Part shown: positions 11,618 through 22,309 of the stretch, one piece after another
Numbering within the stretch: position 1 is the first letter of the stretch
How the letters are laid out: every line of letters starts with the position of its first letter
Assembly (NCBI GenBank): GCA_021018815.1
Contig: JAITYX010000046.1
Span: forward strand, 4,839,501-4,903,500
Length of the DNA: 64,000 nt
Source of the DNA: Talinum fruticosum
Taxonomy: Eukaryota > Streptophyta > Magnoliopsida > Caryophyllales > Talinaceae
Direction: 5' to 3'
Notes under the pieces: generated by a model
Told to the model about the DNA's origin: nothing
The model's database searches: none
Seen by the model: the letters and a program-made list of their open reading frames with translations, nothing else
Made by a program: the position numbers and the translations under genes

Positions 11618-13234
11618 TTAAAAGGGAGGAGGAATGGTGTGAGTCAAGGTAGAAGAACGGGGGCCTCGTCCGCATCTCGTAGGCTTGAGTAGATGCAGTT
11701 GGGCGAGGAGGCAGGAGCTGAGGCAAGTCGGGAATTTCAACCGCACTCTTGCAAGCGAGAGGTTGTACATCCTCTAGTTCTTTTTCTAAACCTTCAACCT
11801 CTTCGGTTGGAGGTTGTTCAACCGAGGAGGGGCTTTCACCTGGCCTACATCACGAGCCTCTTTTAAGGCCGACTAAGTGTGATCTTAGGAGATCATTTCG
11901 GGTTCTTTTTCCCCTTGGCCATCGGTTTGGCCTACTCCTTCTTCTTCTTCTTCTAGTGGTGGTGCTGCTTCTTCTTCTAGTGTTGCTGCTGCTTCATCTT
12001 CTCCTCCTCCTTCTTCTTCTTATTCTCGAGTCGGAAGAGCTTAAAGACTCAAAAGGTAGTACTTCTTCGGATGGTTCCGAGTCTTTAGTAGCTTTGGATC
12101 TTTTCTCCTGGAGGCGGCGAATATAATCTTGTTAGCGCTTGATCACCTCCTTGAGCTCACCTACTAGGGCTTTGCTTTGGCCAATTTAGCGTTGAGCCTT
12201 ACTCTAGAACCGAGTCAAAATCGGCATGAAAGCATGGAAAGCCACTAGAGTTAACTCCAACTCCTTGGCAACAAGCAACAAATTGAGTTGCCACCTTCGA
12301 TGCAAGTCAAGAGAAGGGGCGAGGCTAGGAGGATAAAGGTCCAGCGATCGAAGAGGAGGCTCGGAATCTTTCCGAGTTTGAGGATAAGGAGGAGGAGCAA
12401 GTTCGGAGGTATGAACCCAGCCACCATCTTATGTTTCCTAGTATCCAAGTCCAACGATCTCACCTCTCGCCTATGCGGACGGCCGGCTCTAGAAACTTGG
12501 TGGGATCAAAAGGAGATCAACCTTGAATTGAGAAAAGATAGCATAAAGAAGAGCTCCATAGGAAAAGGAGGCTTCTTCGATCGGAAGGAACAGAAACAAT
12601 CTGTTCCTAAATGAAATGGAAGAGATAAACCTCACACCATTCAAGGATATTGTAGAGAACGTTAAGAATATTGTTGTTAGGGTTCTCTTTAGAGGGATAA
12701 AAAGAAAAGAAAGTCCTCATGAAGATGAAGCAAAGTCTTGCTTCGAGGTTATCCGAGTCACGAAAAGTTCTTTCTGGACTTAGGAATTTCTTTGCCATAT
12801 TTGTCAAAGAAGTCATCAACAACATCATTAAATGGAATAGAATTGGAATTTAAAAAAGACACTTTACATTGAAGAGATTGTGAAGGACAGCAAGATTGAT
12901 ACGAATTATCTTGCCTTGAACAACATAAGAGATAATGATATCTCTTGTTGTCATGTGAGAATAGAACCCAGTGACGAGTTCCGGATAAATATAGTCACGA
13001 AACACAAATACTTGAAAGTACTGTGTTGAGAGTGGATTTGACCCAAGAAAAAGTAGGGGAAGAAAAGAATTTCTCATATATGAAGTAGTGTTGAGCCACG
13101 ATGAGTTTTTGGTCATCGTCACCAAGGGCTTTTCCCTTTGATGGATCCTTTTGAGGATTCTCAAAGCGAGTAGATTTGGTTTGAGGCTTCTTTGTGGCCG
13201 AACCTCCTTCCATAACACTTCCTCTCTTAGGCAT
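11618..13234 (-). pseudogene. Third ORF of element B (env-like position)
   Basis: Start ATG at 13234 opens MPKRGSVMEGGSATKK, shared with element I (MPNIRSAMEGGSATKK) and in part with A. A region with SPTFSWVK and then FRDYIYPELVTGFYSHM follows; it resembles the putative plant transposon protein domain (Transposase_32-like). RNKNLASLLH-type text is not readable here, but the tract near 12.7 kb encodes the MRTFFSFYPSKENPN segment also seen in A and C. The C-terminal half is acidic and Ser-rich from a GAA/CTT-rich tract (about 11940-12030). The likely stop is at 11618-11620. At least two frameshifts break it. The product's role is unknown. It is not a recognisable viral envelope; only its place after pol is envelope-like. 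Confidence 0.55.
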
Positions 13235-13381
13235 GATTGACAAAGAGTGAGAGGAGTTTAGAGTAAGGGAATGAAAAGAGTGGATGAATGAGAGAGAGAG
13301 AGAGTTTGAGTGTTTTAGAACGAGAGAAAAGAGAACAAGAGCAAGAAATAGCAAAGTCAAAGAAAGTGAATGAAGCGGTGC

Positions 13382-13389
13382 TAATTATA
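13382..13389 (-). promoter_or_regulatory. Internal TATA box upstream of third ORF, element B
   Basis: Minus-strand TATAATTAGCACCGCTTCA, about 150 bp upstream of the ATG at 13234. Element I has TATAACTAGCACCGCTTCA in the same place. A and C have TATAAATAGCA there. Confidence 0.55.
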
Positions 13390-13804
13390 GAACACAAGCT
13401 TTCATTAAATAAAAGCCTTTCGACTAAGCACTCAAAGTAGCGGTTAACGAGACCGTTGAGTATCCATGTGTATAACGACTAGCTTGAAACTTCTTTTCTC
13501 TAACGTTCTCATACTTGTTCGTGCCAAAGTGAGAAAAAGAGATTTTCGAAAACATTTCCAAGATTCTCCATTGATCTAGAGATGATCTCAGAATTTTGAT
13601 ATACATTTTTCTCATAAACTGCTCGACTTAGTGATGTGTCTAAGTTACTCGTAACACACTCGAGAAAATTAAACTCTTAGCTCAGCCTCATCTTGATTCA
13701 ACTCGATCCATTTGTTATTCTCTCAAAGCATATAATAATCAATTAGAAACACAATAACTCATGCAATAAATCAGATAATCATGCATTTAACATGCCAAGT
13801 TCAT

Positions 13805-14345
13805 TCCTAATAAAGCAAAATTGATCTTCATTCGGAGGTTTCGTGGAAATATCAGCTAATTGAAATTTGGTAGGAATAAACTCAAGTTCAATATCACCTT
13901 TCTCATAATGGTCTCTCGGAAAATGATACCTAACCTCAATGTGTTTCGTTTTTTAGTGCTGAACTAGAATCTTGGTGATGCTGATGGCACTTTGATTATC
14001 GCACTTGATTAGGATAGATGTGAATGATAGTCCTAGATCCTTGAAGTGTTGCTTAATCCAGAGAATCGGAGCACGGCAAGTTGCAACCGCTATGTACTCA
14101 ACCTCACCGAGTTAATAGAGCAACGGAGTTTTGCTTCGTTGAATGCCGGGAGATGAGTGATTAACCCATAAATTGGCATGCTCCTCATGTGCTTTTTCTG
14201 TCAACTTTGTATCTAGTATAGTCAACATCTTATCTAGTGAGAGTCGGATCCGAGTCCTTTGAATACCAAAGACCAAGTGTCCGTGTCCCTACAAGATATC
14301 TAAAAATTCTCTTCACTACGAGTGTAGTGTGATTCCTTTCGTAAG
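13805..14345 (-). pseudogene. Element B reverse transcriptase end and RNase H remnant
   Basis: On the minus strand TLVVKRIFRYLVGTRTLGLW (about 14340-14270) is the end of the copia reverse transcriptase (RVT_2). It is followed by badly broken RNase H sequence ending in LPNFN, LIFPRN and the downstream LLGM segment near 13805. Everything between gag and this point (protease, integrase and most of reverse transcriptase) is missing. The join to gag is direct at about 14340, so this is a deletion rather than an insertion. The remnant cannot encode an enzyme. Confidence 0.75.
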
Positions 14346-15318
14346 CAAGTTGAGAAGGCTTTTTCGTGAAAACTAGTCTAGGCTCAGTCTCTTTTCTCTC
14401 GTGAATGAATGGGATCATGCTCAGCCTTCCTAAAGATAACAGTTCTGGAATCGGTTTTGAAAAGATTATTGTAAAAGTTATCTTTCTCTTAAGTATTGTA
14501 ACCAAGACATTCTTTTCGAAATGAGACACACCGAGAACCAAGTAATAAATCAAGGTTTTTCTGACCTTGAGTAAGTTTTAAAACCAACTCTTGAGACTCA
14601 TTGAACTTCTATTTCAGTCGCTCATTGTCTATTCCGAGGCACTCGGACTCGGTCTCATTATCTTGAGTACTGGTCTGCAAGCACTTTCAGATTTTGTCTC
14701 AAATTTTCTATTTCCTTTTTCAATGTGATGCTCTCAGTAGTAAGAGAATCTAGTTACTCTTTGAATTCGGAAGAATCAAAATTGGACTTTTCTTCCAAAG
14801 TAAATATATATCTAGCAAAATCTAGTTTAGAAAACTTTAGGAAATAGTTAATTACCTCTTGAGGATCTATCTCCTCAACATTTGAACCATCACTGTCTCG
14901 ACTCAAATTTAGCTTCGAGTCCGATAGTACCATTAGACACTTTGAGTCATCATAATCACCATCTTCTTTCGAATCATCATCACTCCATGTAGCTACCATA
15001 GCCTTTTTCTTCTTTTTATCCTTTTTCTCTTTGAACAGTCCTTGACTATGTGCTCCTTGCTGCCACACTCAAAGCAGCTAGAGTTCTTAGTTAAAGACAA
15101 ATTGGAAGAGGATGAGTATTTACCTTACTTGTCTTTCTTATAGAATGCTGCTTTAGCCTCTTTTGCTACTTTTTGTATTTCATCTTCTTAAAACCTTGGG
15201 CAATGAGTGTCATGGGATCTTCTTCGGAATCCGAGCAACTCGACTTTGTCGCCTGTCTTCCGAGGCCTTGACTACAATGTTTCTTTTGGTATTGATCTCA
15301 GCTTCCTCTTCTTCTAGG
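14346..15318 (-). pseudogene. Element B gag, 3' part
   Basis: Copia gag C-terminal half, read right to left. A complete CCHC zinc knuckle, CFECGSKEHIVKDC, lies at 15035-15076 and would bind RNA. Next come a Lys-rich run, the WSDDDSKED acidic segment, NYFLKFSKLDFARYIFTLEE, a Leu/Glu-rich coiled-coil-like stretch and, near 14400, IHERKETEPRLVFTKKP, which is fused directly to reverse transcriptase sequence. The upstream part of the gene continues at 28828 beyond element I. Scattered frameshifts make it a pseudogene even though the knuckle is intact. Confidence 0.8.
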
Positions 15319-16681
15319 TGAAGGTTTGTCTTGGAGAGGTTGACTCACCCTAGAAGGGGACGGGGTGAATATGGTGATGGAGGATTTTCGGAAATATCAA
15401 ACAATTTTGCACATATTAGAAATAGAAGCCGATTCGGAGTCAAAAGTTAAACACTCGAAATACGTGGAAACACTCATGGGGCGAGAAAACCACGGACAAT
15501 GCTAATCCAAGCACCAAGTCAAATCCACTAATTGAATCCTCAATTACAAAGGACTGACTCTATATAAATTGCTCCCTTAGACAATTCCTTTACAAGTTTT
15601 CCTAGACTCGAAGTAGTCAAGGACAACTCGACTCGAGTTAGCCTTTACAGCTCGGTCAAAGGACTTACAATGAAAGTAGAAAGAGTATGAGTGATTACAA
15701 GACTTTCTTTACAACTCAAAAAGTAAGAGATTACAGATTAAGAGTTGTAAGCTGAAGATTGAGTAAGAATAGAATGTGTTCAGTTCCAACAATCTTCAAG
15801 TCTTGTGGAGTGGCTTCTATTTATAAGCACCAAGGCAAAATGACTGTTGAGACTCGTTACGGACTGGTGAGATTCAATAGCCATTACAACGGATAGCTCG
15901 AGTCACCGAAAAAGATCCATCAAAATGTGAACATTATATAGTGATCCTTGGCTCAAAAGATGCTCCAACGGTGATTGAAAGCTGCGGTGGAAACAACCGT
16001 TAGACTCAAAGCTGTAGTTTTCCGAGTTTGGAAACAACCAGCCACGACACGGTGTTTGAGTCATGTCCAGAAATGGGTAATTTCTATCTCGCTAGTGGTT
16101 AACGACTAGAAACCGGCTGCTTTTGTATTTCAAAAGTAGATTAGGCTTGTTTAATCAACCTACAAAAGCAAATCAAAGTGGTACTCAAACTATAAAAATA
16201 CTTTGGTCCAAGATTAGGTAAAGATAATAATTAATTCAAAGTAATTAAGAACTTAATTATCTTCGACCTAAAAGAATGGAATTTTCTGAGTCTAATATTC
16301 ATTAGGTTTATATTCCATCTAGAGTCAATCCTTAAAATGATTAAGTTAGAAAGAATAAGATATAATAATACATAAACTTGATCAAGTAAATAATTTTCAA
16401 TAAATAAAGTGACTGAGAAATTAAAATTAATGTTGTAATTCATTTTCACTTGAAACATAAAGTCAATGCCCAGAATAAAAGTGTTAGAGAAATTATTTAC
16501 TCATGCGATTGTTTTGAGTCATGTTCGAGTCGATCGAAACACGAGTAAAGAAAGCTTATGCTTGATGAATGGTTTCTAAGTAGGTCGAACAGGATGAAAA
16601 CATAGATATGAGTTTCTATAAAGCTCATAATGGCTTAGAATTAAAACCTAAGAGAAATAAAGAGTTATACCCGAGTCTTCG
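15319..16681 (-). mobile_element. Element I left (3') LTR
   Basis: Plus-strand start TGAAGGTTTG, end CCGAGTCTTCG (final A changed to G). The minus-strand TATA box is TATTTATA at 15818-15825. About 1.36 kb, slightly shorter than its partner. Confidence 0.88.
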
Positions 16682-16682
16682 G

Positions 16683-16696
16683 TCTCCCATTTTTAT
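16683..16696 (-). promoter_or_regulatory. Element I polypurine tract
   Basis: Coding strand AAAAATGGGAGACC immediately before the LTR start, with GGAATGCCTTTC just upstream, as in the other copies. Confidence 0.6.
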
Positions 16697-17200
16697 GAAA
16701 GGCATTCCATAGTTAAGATAGAAACCAGTCAGTTTAGAGAGTTAAGTATTCATAGAGAATTGATCAAAGCATAGAGTATTTATCAAAGCAAGAAAAATAA
16801 TGATGAACATTTATAAGTTCAGCTCGGATCAAAACATAACTCGGAACATGTTTCTTAAAGTAATCGAGTAGAGATGTTAAATAGTAAAGAGATAATATCA
16901 AAGCAAAGATAAAATATATACTCCTAGACAGTTATGCTCGAAATAAGATATTAATGATGAAATTAGCTTATTTCATTCATTACGAGAAACATTTGTACAA
17001 GAACAAAACAAAGCAACGTAAACTCGGAAAATAACTAAGGGATAAACTCCCAGTAAACAGAACATGTATTTTTCTATCTTTTCTCTCCCCTATGCATTTC
17101 AGCAAAAAATAACAAAATGAGGGAGGAAAGAACAAGTAAGTACACAAGATGTTTGACAAAAAATAAAATAAGGAAAACTACGAAAATTTGAGTTTGAAAT
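16697..17200 (-). other. Element I 3' untranslated region
   Basis: Gene-free. A second polypurine tract on the coding strand (ATAGGGGAGAGAA) lies at about 17082-17094, near the end of the third ORF. Confidence 0.55.
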
Positions 17201-18785
17201 TAGGACGGAGGGGCGATCTGGCCTAGGGTTAAAGAACGAGTTGTACACATGCGCCTATATGCTTGAGTGGAAGTAGCTGGGCGACGTGGTTGTAGAATAG
17301 GTACATCCGGAAGTGGAGAAATGATGGTTCTATGAACCAAAGGCATATCGTCCTCTTCTTCTTCTTTTTCCTCAAAGACTCGCTACTCGGCTGAGACTCT
17401 AAGGTAGGGGCTCGAGACTGGACAACTTCGCCAGCATCTTCGAGGCACTCGAGTATGATATGAGGAGATCACCTCGGGTTCTTTGTTACCCTGGTCCTCG
17501 AGCTGAGTAGCTCCTTCCTGTTTTCTTCTTCTTCTTCTCATCCTTCAACGTCTTCTTCTTCTACTTCTTCTTCGACTTCTTCTTAGTTGGACTTAGAAGG
17601 GCTAGAGGACTCCTCATATTTTTAAAGGATTCTAAGTCGTTGGTCGCCTTTGATCTTTTCTCTTGGAGGTGCTGAATTTGATTGCGTTGTTCCTTGATCA
17701 CCTCATTGAGCTCATAAATTAGATTTTGACTCTCCTTGAGCTGAGTCCGAGCCAGGCTTTGCATCGAGTCGAGTTGGGATGTATGCGAGAAAGCTTTCGA
17801 GTTGATTTCAACTCTAAAACAAGAAAAGCAAGTTTGTTAGCCACCTTCTCAAGAAACTTGACGAAGGGGTAGGCAAAGAAGTAGAAGGACCGAGTAGTTA
17901 GACATGGGACCTCTAGAGTTGTCCGAGTCCGAGGTGGAGGACGAAGGGGTGGTAACTTAGACGAGTGAACCTAGACACCAGGCTTAACTTCCCGGTATCC
18001 TAGACCCATATGTTCACTCCTGCCAAGACAAACGGTAGGCTTCAATATAGACTAAAGGTCGGAAGAAAAAGGGACCCCAAACTTATTGAAAATAGTAGTG
18101 AGAAGAGCTCCTATAGGATATGGAGTCTTCTTAGAGTCGATACTGAACATAGGCTATCCGCTTCAAGATGAATAGAAAGAGATCTACTTCGTAGCCCTCG
18201 AGAATGTCATATAGAACCTTTAGAACTTTGGAGTTGGGGGTCTCTTTAAACAGGTAATAAGAGAAGAATGTCCTCATAAAAATGAAACACAAAAGCCTAG
18301 CTTCGGAGGTCATTTAAGTCACAAAAAGTTCTTTCTAGACCGAGAAGGCTCTTTAGCGTATTTTCAAAGAAATCATCGGATACTTCAGTTAAAGGAATTG
18401 GATTGGAGTTGAGAAAGAGGGTCTTCACATTGAAAAGTTCGTGAAGTAAGGCAAGATTGATTCGAACGGTCTTACCTTAAACAAGAGAAGTGATGACACC
18501 TTTGTTGGCTGTCATGTGAATGTAGAACTCGGACACAATATCCGGATAGACATAATCACGAAACAAAGACAGCTTGTACACACCAATTTTGATGATGTGT
18601 TTCAACAAAGAGAAGGAGGTTTTTGGAAAGAACTTGTCATCCATAATGAAGTATTGGGTGAAGTTGTGCTTTGGGTCTTCTAAGGCGGGCTCTTTACCTT
18701 GTTGTGCAGCCTCGATACGAGTGGACTTGATTCCGGCCTTCTTGGTGGCCGAACCTCCTTCCATAGCAGATCTTATATTAGGCAT
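17201..18785 (-). pseudogene. Third ORF of element I (env-like position)
   Basis: The ATG at 18785 opens MPNIRSAMEGGSATKK. About 100 codons are then open, with DDKFFPKTSFSLLK and FRDYVYPDIVSEFYIHM, the same order of motifs as in A, B and C. The piece MRTFFSYYLFKETPNSK follows in another frame (about 18280-18230). Near the C-terminus LKESQNLIYELNEVIKEQRN (about 17745-17680) looks like a coiled coil and is followed by a basic KKKSKKK. The likely stop is at 17201-17203. Frameshifts break it. The domain resembles the putative plant transposon protein family; function unknown. Confidence 0.55.
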
Positions 18786-18958
18786 GGTTAGAGAGTAAAG
18801 GTTATTTGAGAGAAACGAGAGAGAGAGAGAGAGTAAAGAACACGAAGGTTCGAAACAGAGAGAGAATATGAGTGCGAGAGTAAGCGAGTTTGAGAGCAAA
18901 GTGAGGGAGAAAGACAGCAGTAAGTAGGTAAAGTAGAAGAAAGAAAGTGAAGCGGTGC

Positions 18959-18966
18959 TAGTTATA
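18959..18966 (-). promoter_or_regulatory. Internal TATA box upstream of third ORF, element I
   Basis: Minus-strand TATAACTAGCACCGCTTCA, about 175 bp upstream of the ATG at 18785 and nearly identical to the site in element B. Confidence 0.5.
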
Positions 18967-19143
18967 GTGAGAAAAGGCTTCCAACCGACTTTCTAACTCA
19001 ATAACCAAGCAACGGTTATCGGACCATTGAGTTACTCTACGTAGTAACTGGCTAGTTTTTTATCTACTTTCTTACAATGACTAGTTTCTACTGATTGTTC
19101 TCATGATAAAGAGATAGAGAGACAGAGAGAAGAAAGGATTTTC

Positions 19144-22036
19144 TATAACACCCATAGACCCACCCTAGGAGTATTACATGCCGGGGTTCCCGAGAGGAAC
19201 CCCTAAGGCCGCTTAAGATCTCAACTTGGGGTTAATAACCCTTTCTTGGATTGGCGGAAGCGTAATTCTAGGTTTTCGAAGGTCTTTCTGGAAATTTCGG
19301 CAGAGTTTCCTCTGTAAACTGGCTAAACCCATAAGCTTAAAGTCCTAACCCCGCACGAAACATAATCTTAAACTCAACGAGCCACACGCTCGGAGTAACA
19401 CAACACGGACTCAACGAGCCATACGCTCGGAGTATTCATATAGGGATTTTACATTCATAATCAAACTTAAGTTCACATACAACAGTCTTTACAACATCTT
19501 TATAAACAAAAGGCGAGAAAAACATGCAGTAAGTCCGGCATCTCCTATTCGTCTGCTATTTCCAAAAGCCAAAGGCAACTCCTGCCGGTCTTAACCTCGT
19601 ACCTGAAATGTTGGTGATGTCATGAGCTCTCTAGCCCAGTGAATAACCCAAACCCAACCCCGGTTTCACTTTGCACATTAATTCATTAACAAACACACGT
19701 AAGTTCACAATTCATTCATAACATACGATTCGAGATCAAATAAGCTTAAGACATGGGAGATTCTAGACTTACCAACTTGCCGAGAAACATAATGACATCA
19801 ATTGCTCATGAATTCAATTAAACATGCTTCATTCGTCTTTCTACGCAATTAAGTCATAGAATCATTCGTCATGTAAATCATTCATCACATAAATTGCATC
19901 TTAGTTCTTATCGTACACATTTCTTATGAAATCGGGATTCGTTCTTCTTCTTATTCTTCTTCTTGAGTTCAATCGTGCATTCATAAATCATTGATTCTTT
20001 CTTTCTTGTTCTTTATACACGATCATTCGTTTCTTCATATCATAGTTCTTTTAAGTCTTCTTAGTTTTGAATGGAAAGAAGATTTATGTTCCGCTCTAAA
20101 GACCCGAGTTCTTGGAGCCAAAACAATTCGTGGGCTCGGTTCATGGAGGCATACAATTCGTGGCCTCAAGGCAAAACAATTCGTGGCTTCGAGGCGGCCT
20201 CCCATCCCCGAAGGACGCATATCGTCAATAATTCTTAGAAGCAATTCAATTCGTGGCTTCGGGGTTGATGGACACTTCTATGGCCATAGCTTCGAGAGGG
20301 TTCTTTAATTCGTGGGGTCTTAGATCAATAACACAATCCTTTCTCCCTTCTTTAGTTCTTTATGTTTCTTATCTTCTTATTATCTTCTTATTACTTATAC
20401 ATAAGATATACTTAATTCATATAATTCATGCTTAACACATTCATACGTAACTTCTTCAAAACAAGCAATTCACATAAGCATGTTCCAACTCAAGTATAAT
20501 CAATTCAACTCATATAGGCATGCTTATTTCACTTATAATTCATATAGTTGGAGAGAAACCCATCATCACATAAACATGCCAACTAGGATTTCTAATCAAC
20601 GAACTTATCGTTTTCATGATCGCGTATTATCGCGTATAAGTGGTTAATGGTTCTATAACTTTCCTTAATCAATATACATATTTTAATATAGCCACATAGC
20701 TTCTTCAATCTCAGTTCTTAATTCGAGTTACTCACTTAGTTTCGATTTAGTGCAAAACAACAGATTTTCACTTAAAATTGCATATCTCCCAATCTACTCA
20801 TCCAATGCATACCAAATTTTACATGAAATTTCCATAAACTGCCATGAAGCTGCAGTAAAAATTACAGGAAATTTAGGCTACACATGAATTCACAGAAATT
20901 CGGACAGCATGCTTAATTCATAGAAATCTGCATATGAATCATGAAATTCAATTCCCGATTTTTCTCAATAATTCTGTTCAAGCTAACTTCACTAAATTCT
21001 CAATCACACAACTCCATAATTATGCTCAACAATGCTCAAATATCATTAAATTCATAAACTAGGCATAAATCGCAACATGCTTTTCAATTCATGAGTTTCT
21101 AGTTTCTTCGATTTGAGCCTCTAACTTCTTCAATTAACTTAGGGTTTCCAATTTCATGGATCAATTTCAAGTTCAAGCCACCTAATTCATTTTAATTCTT
21201 GGGGATGAATTCAGATTACTCACCTTTAATTCTTAGAGGTTCTAAGGATTACGATTCTACAGGGTTTCGGATTGGGTTTTGCTTCCTCTTCTTCCTCCTT
21301 TCGCTGCCCTCGTTTCGGTTCCGCTCCTTCTTTCTTTTGCTCTCTCTTTCCTTTCTTCTTCGTCCACTGCCTGTCATCGACTCGTCGTGCTCGCCGGTTG
21401 CCGGTTTCCGGCGTTCCTAAGTCCCGCTCGCTCTTCCTCTCTCTCCGTGCGTTCTGCTCCCTCTCGCTTTCCCGTTCCTCTGTCTCGCTTCTTTCGTTCC
21501 CCTTTCTTCTTTTGCTCTGCTCAGCCTCCCATGCCCGAGCTCTCCCTTGCCCACCGGCGGCGGCGCCTTGCCGTTCAGGCGGCCACCGGCCTCTCTCGCT
21601 TTCCCCGCTCCTCTCTCGCTTTCCCTATTTCTCGCTTTCCCGTTCTTTTCTTTCCACTACGCTTCGCTTCTTCGTTCCTCCTCTTTTTGTTCTTAATCCT
21701 AATTTCTCTCTCCTAATTTCCTTATTCCACCTCATGAGCTTTGCTGCTCCCTTTCAATTGGACCCCTCTCTCTCTATCCGCTTAATTCCTTGCCAGCTTC
21801 CCCCTCAATGCCAGCCAATTCATCCATTTCTCATTCCCTTTTCTTTTTATTTTAATTGGGCCCAACTAGCTTCACAAGGCCCAATTTAGCTAGCCCACAC
21901 TCGGTTCAATTCTCGGGTCTTTAATTCGACTCGAAAAAAATTCTAATTCACTTAATTTAATAATTTTGAATTTTCACTTAACTTTTAGTAATTTAATTCA
22001 TTAGCAAGCACGCATCCGAAATTTCGGGGTCTTACA
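19144..22036 (-). mobile_element. Solo LTR-like insert G' (2.9 kb, gypsy chromovirus type)
   Basis: Bounded by TATAACACCC (first G changed to A) and GGGGTCTTACA, with TTTTC directly repeated at 19139-19143 and 22037-22041. On its own strand it starts TGTAAGACCCCGAAATTTC and ends GGGTGTTATA. That TG...CA form with these termini is typical of long Tekay/Del LTRs. No gag or pol is inside, so a solo LTR formed by recombination is most likely. It matches insert G (32315-35219) almost base for base over long stretches. Five short AATTCGTGG motifs lie at about 20125-20320. A pyrimidine-rich block (21270-21720) gives long but low-complexity open frames that I do not accept as genes. Confidence 0.75.
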
Positions 22037-22309
22037 TTTTCGAAAACGTTTATGAGATTCTCCATTTATCTAGAGATAATCCCAAAATTTTGATGTACAT
22101 TTTGCTCATAATCTGAGTCTAACTCAGTAAGATGTCCGAGTGACTCGGAATATACTCGGAAAATTTATAACTCATAGCTCGGTCTCATTCTCGAGTTAAC
22201 TGATCCATTTGTAATGTACTCAAGGTATGTAACAATTAATCATAATAAAATAATTCATGCAATCACTCGGATAATCATGCATTTAACATGCCAAGTATAT
22301 TCCTAATAA

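Noticed and set aside
11749..12126. Open plus-strand frame with a long Leu run
   Set aside because: It is the antisense of the GAA/CTT-rich acidic part of element B's third ORF.
21272..21889. A 205-codon open frame rich in Ser, Phe and Leu inside G'
   Set aside because: It lies in a pyrimidine-rich block of an LTR-like insert, other frames there are also open, and no domain is visible. The matching block in G is open on both strands.
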